Shown: positions 26,001-37,200 of the stretch, one piece after another
How positions within the stretch are numbered: position 1 is the stretch's first letter
How the letters are laid out: each line of letters starts with the position of its first letter
Assembly (NCBI RefSeq): GCF_000189635.1
Contig: NW_002476563.1
Coordinates: forward strand, 1 to 64,000
Reading direction: 5' to 3'
DNA: 64,000 nucleotides
From: Tetrahymena thermophila SB210
Taxonomy: Eukaryota; Ciliophora; Oligohymenophorea; Hymenostomatida; Tetrahymenidae
Position numbers and translations under genes: made by a program
The notes under the pieces: model-generated
Told to the model about the DNA's origin: nothing
Databases searched by the model: none
What the model saw: the letters and a program-made list of their open reading frames with translations, nothing else

Positions 26001-29000
26001 TGAATTAGCTCTAGATTTTTTTTGTAGATTAAACTGATCTACTTAGTAGTGGCTAAAACAAAAATATCTTCGTTTATTAAATATATCGTATTATTACATC
26101 TATCATTCAATTATAAAATAGGCCCATTTATTGCTTGTTAATCCATTAAAGACCACTTTTAAATATTACCATCAGATCTAGTATAATATAGGCTATTATT
26201 TTCTTCATCAAAAGCGTAACTTATAATAGAAGATGATCTTTAAATAATCTAATAAAAGCTACTTTGAATAGAAAACTCGTATTCCCAGAATTTTACTGTT
26301 TAATCATTCGAAAATGAAATAATCTAAAATAATTTATAAAAATTTTTCTATATTTTAAAATATTTTAAAATAAAAATGTACCTAAAATGAGTTCTAATTT
26401 AGTATAAAAGAATTTATGACATCTCTATGCTAATCAAAAACTTGAATAACATTCAGATCAGGATATTTAAGTAAAGTTATTCTAAAATTAGAATCTGAAA
26501 TAATCAAAATTTAATGATCCTTTTATTTAATAATTATAATTATATTATTAATTTTTAAATCAATAAAATTTTAAATAAAATGTTTACTAAATCTAAATAG
26601 CCATATTAAATTTAAGCTATGTTTATATATTCATAAAGTGGTTTTTAAAGATTATAAGAAAAATATGTCCATATTTATACTTTTTTATCTAATCCCATGC
26701 TCACAAAATTTTAATTAGGAGGATCTAGAACAATTGCTTTTACTTAACCCTATTATAAAAATAAATAAATAAATAAATAAATAAGTAGAGATTAAAATAA
26801 TATTAAAATAAATTATTACTTGATGGATAGGATACTGATTTATAAACATATAGGTTTAGGAAGTGATACTGTAATTCCAAACATAACCATTTTAGTCAAA
26901 AGTAAATATACATTAATTATACTGGTCATATACCCCATCGTTTCCTTGTAAAACCTAAATTATGTCAACTTATTAATCTATACTACCTAGTTAAACTAAT
27001 AATGGAAGTGAATCTAACTTTTTTAATTGTTGATAAAATAAATTATTAATTATTTTTTTAAATTTATTTTTTAGAGTTAATAATATTTTATTTAAAAGTT
27101 CATGTAATTTTATTTTTAAAAGGCTTATTAATTAAATTAAATACTGTAGTTATTTTTTAATTCAATTAATTTATAATTAACAATCTAGTTTTGATTAATT
27201 TATTTAAATTTTAAGTTAAAATACAAATGAATATTTAAGAGGGTTATAAAAAATGAGATTTTAAAGTATTAAAGTATTTAAGTCTAATTTAAAAATTTAC
27301 TCCAATTAGTATTAATAAGTTGTTTGTTTAATCAATTATTATTCGAGTAACAGAATAATTCTACAGCAAATATTAATAATCTTTAAGTAAATAGAAATTA
27401 TTAGTTGAAACATTATTCTTCCATACATAAATACTCCCACCTCCGCAACCTGAAATTATTCTGTTGTTTTATATGTCCACAGCAAAAGTGCTAACATTTT
27501 GACAATCAATAGGATCATGTTAAAGTAGTTATATGAAATTTAATTCTGGATAACTATGTATAGCTATTGTGTTATCTAAAGAAGAAGTCATGATAATATT
27601 CCATTCATAAATAATATTTAATTGATTTATTTATTGGAGATGCTTATTAAAAGATAAATAATTATATAAAATTATTAATAGGCCAATGAAAAAAAAATAA
27701 TACTTCAAATTATGACACCAAAATCAGATTATACGTTTAAAGATCATACTTATAAACTTTTTTAGTATAAATAAATATACTTTTTGTTTACTCATCTACA
27801 ACTCCTCCTTAAGTATTCTCTACAAATTAAATTTGTTTCATTAATTTTTTCTAAGTGTAATCAATAAAATAAATCTTATTTTCTAAACCGTATAAAATTT
27901 TTTTATAAGAAGTGTTTATCTAAAACGTAGAAAGTGTAATTTAACTAGTCACCTTCCAATCAAAAACCTATTAATATGCAAAATATTGTAAGTGTGTAAT
28001 TAATGGGATTGAATTTACTTATTGCAGAGATAGGTAATCGTAACTAAAAATTTGGAGTGTAGAAAGCAAAATAATTAATAAGTTTTCCTCTTTATCAATT
28101 TAGATTGAGGAAACAGTAGAGCTTACTTAACCAAGTTATTCATTTTTTAAAAAAATTTAAGATTAAACATCAATAAAAATAAGTTAGTTTCCATTAGAGA
28201 CAACTAAGAGTAATTCTTCATCCAGAAGTATCAAACACTAGTTTGGTACTATAGTTGCAAAATTAATTATTTTTAAATCATTTGTCTATTTGTCAATTAG
28301 GATAATTTCGTTTGGAGAAGCCATTAAAATAACCAAATATTTATTTCCAAAGCAAATATTTTAAGATACTTAATTTTACTTTTGCAGGTATGATAAATTT
28401 TTTATATTTATATTTTAAGGATTCTCTATAATTGCAATCTATTTGTAAAATAATTTTTTAAGTAAAATATTTCAAATTTTGAACAAAAATTAATATTTAA
28501 GTAAAAATTACATATTATAACTTCCCAACTACATTAAAAAGTATCAATAAGTCTGAAATAGTATCAAAGTATGTTTAATTAAACACATAATTTTGTAAAT
28601 TTAAAGTATTTATTTAAATTTGGTGGCTATCCTATCCTTTAGTGAGCATTTGTATCAAATTTTAATACACAATAATTGGTCCATATTAACTTTAAAAAAC
28701 TTATATAGAAAAATTGGTAATTGGAGAATCGTAGAGTAGATTAAATTATTTAGAATTGAAAACTAATAATTTTTATCTTTAATCAATAACTAAAATAATC
28801 TCTAAATTGTTGTCAAAATATACTTAGCTAACTTTGAAATCATTATCAAAATTTAGAGTTTGTAAAAAAGTTCCATCAAGATATGTTGTTATTACTAAAT
28901 AATTTTAAGGAGTCTAAAATGGCCAAATATATATTTAATCTCCTAACTATTTTAAAAAATGGATTGATTGTTAGGATTTTGAATTAATAATTTTACCTTG

Positions 29001-30654
29001 TTAAATTATAATCTACTTTAAGTTGAGAGATTATAGTACTAAGTCAGATATTCGCCCTTAGGAAAGCTAAAGTACCCTAACTTCCCCTAATTCTCTATCA
29101 TGTAAATTCTAAGTAATTCATCATCAAAGTAAAGATCTTCTACTTATCCTATTGGCACATCATTTGTATAGAAGCAGCTTGAATGCCTTTTTATTTGCCC
29201 ATTTGTTATATCTATAAATACCATTCCACTAGATGTTAATGTTTTTAATATGGAACCTTCAAAAATAGCATTAGGAGTAACTCCTTAAAGTAATCTTATT
29301 GATAATTAAATTGAATTTAGAAAGCTAATTATAAAAAATTTAATTTTTACTATGAACCTAAGCATTTGTTAAGTTGTATAACTCTACTTTCGTTTACTAC
29401 AACAGTTATCATTGTTTAATTTCCATAAAATACTGTGAAATCATCTCCTACAATTAGTTTAGAGTAATTTATCAGTTTTAAATCTTACGGAGGTAGAGCA
29501 TTAAGACTATTATACACATGATAGTCATTATAATCCATAGATTATGTAGCAGGATTTATAAACTAAGAACCAAAATAAATCATTGAATTATTTCCACATA
29601 CTATCAAAGACCCTTCTTTTAAAAATCCATAGTCATTAATTTAATTTGGAGAGAAAAAAAGTAAATTTAGTTAATTAAAATTTTAATTCAAAGAGAAAAT
29701 GGAGTATCCACTAATATTATAACTTATGAATGTTAATCCTTAGCTTTATTAGAATTTCAAATGAGTTACATTTCCTAATTAAAATTATAATGTATTTTAA
29801 ATTTCAAAATTAGTTTAGCTAATCTTGTAAATGTTATTCTTAGATGAAAGAACATAAATGTAGTCTTAACTAAAATCACTTTCGCATTGAATTACTTCAG
29901 AATCTAATTCTATCTAAGAAGATTATTCAATCGAGCTAAGATAGATCTTTTAAATATACAAAAAAATTTAGTAAAAAATTCTAATTACATATAAAATTAT
30001 AATAAATCGAAAACTCATTAATTAATTTCAGAATGAAAGAAAATTAATAAGTAGAGATAAATAACTTCATTAAAAAAGAGAAAAATAAAAATTATTGATT
30101 TTGAATTTAATTTAATAAAAGAGGAAATAAAGTAAAATTTATTTTACAAAGTTATCAAAAGGGAAGTACAATCTACTATTTTTAATGTTGAAGCAAACTT
30201 AGATATTTTTCTATTAATTATCTACCATTATATTGTTAAATTGAATAACTGTAATATTCTATTGATAGAGACTTTATTAATACACATTAAAATTGATATC
30301 TATTATGTATATGAAAGTTTCTGGTACAGAAGGATCAGAAATGTCGATTTACTTATCAGTGAAAATAGAATGAATTTCCATTTTTTTATAATCATATGAA
30401 TTTGAATAAAAAAGACTAGCATCTGTAAGATTCCATGCTCCAAGCAATCCTTTCTTTCCATAATCTACCATTAGCTATTCATATTTATCTTACTTTTTAA
30501 AGTACAATAATTCTCCTCCTAAAACATTTTAATCTCCTATTTTTCCTTAACAATTAGATGAGGAATAACCTAAATCAAAATCAAAAGGACAAATATTTTA
30601 AAATGATATTTTGATTAAATTTAGACTAGCTAATATTATTAAAAGCTTATCCAT
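20005..30654 (-). CDS. Giant multidomain membrane protein, array copy 2 (span includes introns)
   Basis: Same architecture as copy 1, from the ATG at 30654 to the TGA at 20005. The first exon is fully open, with a signal peptide (MDKLLIILASLNLI) and the same conserved cysteines and glycine turns. The cysteine-rich module at about 23040-22615 reads through without interruption and keeps the full cysteine spacing of copy 1. Membrane exons at 22186-21965, 21880-21698 and 21169-20963 are open, and the last exon (20193-20005) ends at exactly the same codon as copies 1 and 3. The 68-residue membrane exon at 20963-21169 is identical in protein sequence to that of copy 3, marking a very recent duplication. 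The beta-helix stretch near 24900-25200 has small deletions relative to copy 1. I did not verify every exon there. Confidence 0.8.
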
Positions 30655-30872
30655 TTTTACAAAATAGTTATTTATTTATTATCTTTTTCTTTTATTAATT
30701 TTGAAAAACTAATTTATGTTATATACATAAACTAATCGGTTAAATTTTACGTTTATTGTATTATTCTTTTTTCTTTAACAAATATGCATTAATTATTACG
30801 CATTACTAATTTATTTAATTTTATATTTATATTTAAAATTTTATTTTGCTTTTTTGTCTGTCTTCTTTCTTG

Positions 30873-31202
30873 TCAGAGTCTTTATCTTAGTTTCACTCTA
30901 TGATTTTACTTCGTTTTCCTATTTAGATATTTAATTTTAAATTCTATTTAAATTTCATAAGCAGAGTTTTTCTCTTCTTCTGCAAAATTTTTTGATTTTT
31001 TATGAACCTTCTTGGTTGTTCTTAATTTGGTTCCTAAATATTTCTTAGCAAATATCTAGAATAAAGAGAAATTAATTCTTTCTGCTTAGAATTTTAAATT
31101 TTTTCTAATTTATTTTAATAATATTGGGTCAAAAAAGGCCCTGTTTCTTTTTGGTTTTATTTATTTTATGAGGTTTTGTTTGATTTTTTTATATAGTAAA
31201 AG
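30873..31202 (-). pseudogene. Coding-like remnant conserved in both class B upstream regions
   Basis: A minus-strand frame of about 109 codons lies between two TGAs with TAA/TAG read as Gln. It has no clear ATG start. The translation is strongly basic, with conserved words such as QIRKNLKFQAERI, FQIFAKKYLG and KKSKNFAEE. The homologous DNA upstream of copy 3 (about 45560-45830) keeps the same frame across this core with mostly conservative changes, but it is shifted by indels at both ends. That pattern suggests a decayed exon or transposon fragment rather than a working gene. I do not recognise the family. Confidence 0.4.
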
Positions 31203-31233
31203 TCAGTCTTTTTGATTAAGTATTTATTTTGGT

Positions 31234-31370
31234 CAACTCTTGTTATTTATACACCTTACATCCTATCATGTTAAATGTACAAAATTACCCTAACATGATA
31301 TTTCTACACCTTATGCAACTCTTGTTAATTCTCCACCTTTGTCATAACATGCTAAATGTACACTTTACAA
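31234..31370. repeat. Two-unit direct repeat in the class B region
   Basis: Two imperfect units, about 31234-31287 and 31316-31368, both begin CAACTCTTGTTA. Both contain a CACCTT segment, then CAT-A/G-C/T-TAAATGTACA. The equivalent region upstream of copy 3 (about 45880-45955) retains the first unit but diverges before a second. Function unknown. Confidence 0.55.
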
Positions 31371-31647
31371 AAAAAAATATAAAATTTATTTATTAAATTA
31401 ATTTATGATAAAATTAATTATTTTTAATTCTTTTTTCATAATTTGAATGAATTTTACATATTCAATAAATTTAAAATAAAGTCTTTTGATAAATCATTAT
31501 TGTTTTTATTTATTAATTTGTGTTATTTATATTTCATTCAAAATTTAAAGATTTGAGGTTAAAATCAATTTATTTGTATTTGATTATTAGGTAAAAAAAT
31601 AAATTAAAGAGGAGAAAAATAAAAGTTTATAAAGGTATTAAAAATTA

Positions 31648-31860
31648 ATGAAGTAATCTCAAAGAAAAAAGAAGCCTTCTCTAAATAAAAAAGAAGCATA
31701 AAAAGAAAGTAAGACATATCACAGAATCGTATTAAAGTAGTTAGCAGCATCTTTTCAGTTGAAAACTAATAAGGGATAGTTTCTTTTTCTTAAAATGAAG
31801 ATACAAGCTCCAACAATTCATTTGATGAAAATAATGAAATAGAAGAGAATTTACAATCGG
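31648..31860 (+). CDS. Short lysine-rich orphan frame, possibly a truncated gene start
   Basis: From an ATG at 31648 the frame is open with TAA/TAG as Gln and starts MKQSQRKKKPSLNKKEAQ, very basic for about 45 codons. A switch to the next frame after about 31765 would give an acidic Ser/Asn/Glu-rich continuation of more protein-like composition, so an indel or undetected intron is possible. The frame then runs into the structured repeat at 31848. I do not recognise it. It may be the broken 5' end of a mobile-element gene or chance. Confidence 0.25.
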
Positions 31861-31985
31861 GGCTTTTTTAGATCAGCAGGCAGAAAAAACCTCTCTGCCA
31901 CACTATTTTTTCGCCTTCCAAGTATTTTCCTTGGAGGGCTACTTTTTAGACTTTTTTAAAAACAATTTTTAACAAATTTTTAATA
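31848..31985. repeat. Structured repeat element, copy a
   Basis: About 110-140 bases, found again at 33876-34005. It begins GAGAATTTACAATCGG and contains two hairpins: stem GGCAG/CTGCC at 31879-31899 with an 11-base loop, and a near-perfect 27-base hairpin at 31913-31939 (GCCTTCCAAG with CTTGGAGGGC). A TTTTTTAAAAAC-rich tail follows. GC content is clearly higher than the surroundings. It may be a small RNA gene or a short non-autonomous mobile element. Confidence 0.6.
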
Positions 31986-32084
31986 ATTTTTATATGTGCT
32001 ATTTATAAATTTATTTAAAATAAAAAAAAAGTTGTTCTTCCCTTTAAGTGAAATTATATTCACATTTAAATTAATAGTCAAGGT

Positions 32085-32580
32085 GATACTTATAAAATTC
32101 TTGATTGAGACTTATAAAACTTACTTCTTGTAATTTACTAAAATAATTTTGTAAAAATGGTTTTTCAATATTTTACAAGCCTTTCATTCCAGCTTAATCC
32201 AATTAAACCTTTATCATTGATCAGATAGCCAAAATTATATTCAATATAAATTCAGTAGCTATTTAAGCATATATCCTAAATCTATTAAACATATTGTACA
32301 AATGTTTTAAAAGGTTTTATAATTACTAAATATCTCAGCTAATCACTTAATATTTTGAGATTTATAATATTGTGTGAGAAAATTTAATGAGATTCTTCTA
32401 TCTAAAACTATTTTTAATGATAAATAAATGCTTACTATTCTTTTCAGTTTTATCTATATGAATAATGATAGGAGAAGTCAAATGAAGTTTGAGTCTTCAT
32501 CTTCTATTTACTTTTCAATATTGTCTATTAAAATATGTAATTCACCATAATTCATATTAATATTTTCTATCCTTACAAAT
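32085..32580 (-). pseudogene. Decayed 5' fragment of the LRR gene (first copy)
   Basis: Recognisable relative of about 7550-8170, the 5' end of the intact LRR gene, in the same orientation. Shared stretches include the segment matching TTTTACAAGCCTTT at 7621 and the initiator region around 32551. It has multiple indels, lacks the segment corresponding to about 7780-7900 and has no long open frame. The same deletion is present in the second fragment at 46230-47045, so both descend from one already broken copy. Confidence 0.75.
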
Positions 32581-32829
32581 AAATAAAAAATATAATTAAA
32601 AATAATAATTTCTTATATTAATATTAATAAAGAATGTTTATCATCAAGTTAAAAAATATCAAGCTTAAATTTTATTTTATAGAAAAAGATAACATATTTA
32701 TAATATAAAATAATTAATAAAAATATTTGTTTTAATAAAAGGTTAAATTATTTATTTTTTATTTTGTAAAATGCTAAAATTTATTTAAAAATAATCTAAA
32801 ATGGCTTTTTTGAAACTCTTGACACTTTG

Positions 32830-33815
32830 ATAAAATTAAATACAAAAAAAATACAAACTTCCAATAAAATTGAAATAATTCAATAAAAACCAATAAAAAC
32901 AGCAAGATCAATATAATTGTAATTGTCTTCTATTAACATGAATTAAGGTTTAATAAATAAATTTTATCATAGAATGTTTGGCAACATAAATTTATTTCAA
33001 TAAAAAGAATTTATTCTAAGATTAATTAATTAAATAGAACTTTTCTTAAATTTTTTTTGATCATTCTGTCTAATTGGACTTATGAAGAAGAATTAATAAT
33101 AATTTAAATAAAAGAATATTCTTATTTCATCAGATTAAAATTTTTTTTTTTAAGCAGAAGGTTAATCATTAAAGATTGAATCTAAATCTTTTTATCATTC
33201 TTTTTATAATATCTGTACTCTATTGCGCTACTCAGTAGCATAAACTAATCATGATTGATATTTTTTATATTGCCTTAAAAAATACATTTTGAAATTTGTT
33301 TATTTAAAGAATAAAATTACTTCTTGCTCTAAAATTATATTTAGTTTAACAGATATTTTACTAATTTGCTTCATACTCACTAACACTTTCACTAATTTAT
33401 GAACCAATTTATGTTTGATTTTTATTTTGTAAATCAGAAAACTTTATATTTACTGTTGGACTAAATTATTTGCTAAAAATAACATTTTATGTTGTAGATT
33501 AACTTTCTAAGTTAAACTGAACCAAAAATTTTTTGTAGAAGTTTATTATGGATTTATTTATGAAATGCTCTATTATAATACCTATTTCTTTCATCTGAAT
33601 CAAAATATATAACTAAAAATACTAAAGCAGCCTTAAGTTCATTGCTAAAATTTCCCTCAAATAAAATTTTTATCTTTACTCACAAATTAGGAAGCAGTAC
33701 TTATTAAAAAATAAAAAAATAAATATATAAATAATAATATGAGTTACGTAACTTCCTACTTATTCTATTAAGCCAAAATTCAAAATTTTACTCATTTTTT
33801 AATTAAATTGAAATC
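32830..33815 (-). pseudogene. Decayed C-terminal fragment of the giant gene (first copy)
   Basis: Matches the 3' end of the giant genes, including the last-exon junction (AATGATCAAA at about 33058-33067), the Gln-rich cytosolic tail (33120-33595) and, after an internal deletion at about 33595, the exon with the aromatic WEF motif (about 33600-33720). The deletion removes the equivalent of roughly 9520-10160 in copy 1, that is most of the tail and a membrane exon. No upstream exons are present. This cannot encode a functional protein. Confidence 0.75.
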
Positions 33816-33875
33816 ATTTTTCACTTCACTCACTCAGTTTTGGATTACACTTTAAATTTTAATGTAATAAAAAAC

Positions 33876-34005
33876 TAGAGAATTTACAATCGGAGCATTT
33901 TTAGATCAGTGGGTAGAAAAAACGATTCTACCTTACTATTTTTTCGCCTTCCAAGTATTTTACTAGGAGGGCTACATTTTCAAACTTTTTTAAAAACATT
34001 TTTAA
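33876..34005. repeat. Structured repeat element, copy b
   Basis: Second copy of the element at 31848, same orientation. Both hairpins are kept at the same lengths: 33912-33932 (GGTAG/CTACC, 11-base loop) and 33946-33972. Relative to copy a the first stem changes C-G to T-A, a change on both sides that preserves pairing. It lies exactly at the junction between the two 14-kb duplicated units. Confidence 0.6.
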
Positions 34006-34232
34006 CAATTTTTTAATTTACATTAAAAATTCATTAAAGTATATTTTATTTTTTATGTTATTGCCCTCCTTTTTTTAAATCTTAAAATATTCCATTGTGC
34101 CCTCATTTTACAAATTAAATTTGATTCATAAATACATATAAAAAAATTAAAAAAGATATTTTAAATAGCAAAGTGCTATAATATTTTTGAAGATTATTTT
34201 ATAAAATTAAAAACAAAAAAATACACAATCTT

Positions 34233-37200
34233 TCAATAAAATTGATATTACACTATAAAAACAGCTGCTAAGATATATATAATTGTCTACTATTAATATG
34301 AATTAAGGTTTAATAATTAAATTATATCCTAGAATCTTTGGGAATCTAAATATACTTCAATAAAAGCTAGTAATTCTAAGACTAATTAAATATTATTTTT
34401 ATTTAATTTCTATTGATCATTCTATCTAATTGACCTTATAAAAATGAATTAATAACAATTTAAATAAAAAGAATATTCTTACTTCATCAGATTAAAAAGT
34501 TTGTTTTTTTTAAACAGAAGGTTAATCATTAAAGATTGAATCTAAATCTTTATCATTCTTTTTATAATCCCTATGCTCTTTTGGACTACTCAATAGCAAA
34601 AACTAATCATGATTGATATTTTTGGTATTGCCTTTAAATAATAAATTTTGAAATTTGTTTAAATAAACAATAAAATTACTTCTTGTTCTAAAATTATATT
34701 TTGTTGAGTAGTTATTTTATTAATTTGCTCCATACTCACTAGCGCTTTCAGTAAATTATGAATCAATTTATGTTTGATTTTTGTTTTGTAAATCAGAAAA
34801 CATTTTATTTGCTGTTGGACTAGATTATTAGCTTAGCATAATATTTTATGTTGTAGATTAGCTTTCTTAATTAAACTAAACCAAAAATCTTTTTGGAGAA
34901 CCTTAATTTGAATTTATTTATGAGTTTCTCTATTTTTAAAATACCCATTTGGAAAGATAGGTTTTTCTGGTAGAATATGCTTAAGTGTTAGTCTCTTTAA
35001 AGCTATTTTCATCATTAGGCTAAGGAATAGAAAAGAAAGGAGCATTTTTGTCTATTTTTTTTCTCTAAATATAATCTTAGATTGAAAGTCTAAGTAGCTA
35101 AAAATTGTTGAATTTTTTAAATGAATTGTCTTCTGTGCAGTAGATTAATAAATAAAGAGAATTCATATTTTATTTTAATTATTATTTAAAGAATTTGAAG
35201 CATGTTTACCTATTTTGCAAATATCCTTTTATAATTAATACAACTTTAGTTTTTTTTACCAAATGATAATTAAGCCTAATTAAGGTATCTAAGTAAACTA
35301 AGATAATTTTTAAAAATGCTGCTACTTGCAAAATATAAGCAATAATAGTACCAAGGTATAAAAGAATATCATATTCTATAGTATTGAGCAGGATATATAA
35401 TATTGTGAGCAAACAGCAAATTTAAGAAAAAAATAAATCTATTTTAAAGTATTTAATCTTTTAGTATGGCTTTTTTTAAATAAATATTAAAAATAGTTTT
35501 TCAAATAAAAAAAGTAATCTTACTTAATATTTTTGCAAGAGCAGAAGATAGCAGTAGAGGATAATTAGTATCAAAGATGCTCTACTAAGTTTGTCGGAAT
35601 CAAAAAATATTACTAAAAATACTAAGAGCAGCTTTAGGTTCATAGCTAAAAACTCCCACAAATAAAATTTTTATCTATAACCACAAATTAGGAAACCGTA
35701 CTTATTAAAAAATAAAAAAGTAAATATATAAATGGTAATATGATTTACCGTAACTTCCTACTTATTCTACTAAGCCAAAATCATAAATTTTACTCATTTT
35801 TTTTAAATTACAACAAAAATTTTATTTTTTACACCAAAAATTAAAATATTCTGCTCGATATTTAAGTAAAGGTATATCTGATAAATTAAAAAAAAAAACC
35901 ATTTAGTCATTTATGTATTAATATTTTTACAAATTATGCTGATAATATAAATATAATTAACTGAATTTTCAAAACAGGTATGACTATATTCTTTTTTCAA
36001 AAATATTAATTTTAGGTCAATTTACTGTCTATTTTCATAATATACAATCATATTTTTTAAAATCGATTGAATTTCCATTATTATGAGAAGCACTTTATAA
36101 TTAAGTAATTCAATAGGTTTTTTTCTAATGCTATCTAAATTATTTACATAGTAGGTATGGACATCTGAACAAAAATTTGAGAATTTTAATTTTATCTACT
36201 ATTTGGATTTCGTAAATATTTTATTAAAAAATATTACAAGACTCAGTTTTGGTGTAAGAAGCTATGGTAAATTATTTAAAATATATAAATACCTTTTTAA
36301 TTAATTAAAATTGATATGAAAATTTATCTAAATGCTTTGATTTACTCCATATTTTATAAATCAATATCCCTGGTACTAAAACTATCCATAAAAATACCAC
36401 GGGCATTATTATAGATGTTATCAAAATCACATGATTGGTTGAATAGCACTTTTCTAATAAGTAGTAGTTCATAAACAACTCCTTACCTATCTTTTTGCAA
36501 GTAAAAGTCGAAACCAAAGACTCAAAGGAGCTTTACTACAAGAAAAAGAATAAGAAGATTAAGCAAGTGACAGTAGAGTCTTTCTAGAAATATATTTGAA
36601 ATTATTTACAGAAAAAAAATTCTTTTGAAATATAAATTTACCTAGAATTCAAAATAAAAAGAGTTCTTTTCTTGTTTAGAGAAACAACTTATTATTTTAA
36701 TTATTATAACATAGAATATGAACCCTAAGGGAATAAGTATTAAAGGAAATGCTATAAAAAATAGCACTTTATAATAATATACAGGTAAGATAGTACTAAA
36801 TTGACTTACAATGCAATCCAGCAAATTTTAATTGGAACTTACAGGAGAAAATATTGAGATTACTTCAAAGTTAAATATTGGTTTTGGACTAAGACTGGAA
36901 ATACTGATAAATATTTAAAGATATCTAATCATTAATCTACTATAAAAACTTTTTTCACCTATTTAACCTGAATTACCTAATCTAATTAGTCCTAGCCTAT
37001 CAATAATTAAGACCCTAGTCATCATATTCAAATTATTTTTAGTTTAGTAAAATAAATATGTCAAATATAACAATGTAAAGAAACATATTATCATCTATTA
37101 AACTATTTATTATCCTTCTGTTTAGCATTAAAAGCAATTAACTTCTGAGCCACTTTACCCATAAGAATGATTCCAATATTATCCTAATATATCACAAGTC

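Larger units (their letters stand above)
30655..31375. promoter_or_regulatory. Class B upstream region of copy 2
   Basis: It closely matches the region upstream of copy 3 (45301-45957) over several hundred bases and is unrelated to the class A region of copies 1 and 4. It should contain the copy 2 promoter next to 30655. Farther out, 30873-31202 holds a minus-strand open frame described separately. The right end has a direct repeat of about 50 bases (see 31234-31370). No standard promoter motif can be assigned. Confidence 0.55.
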
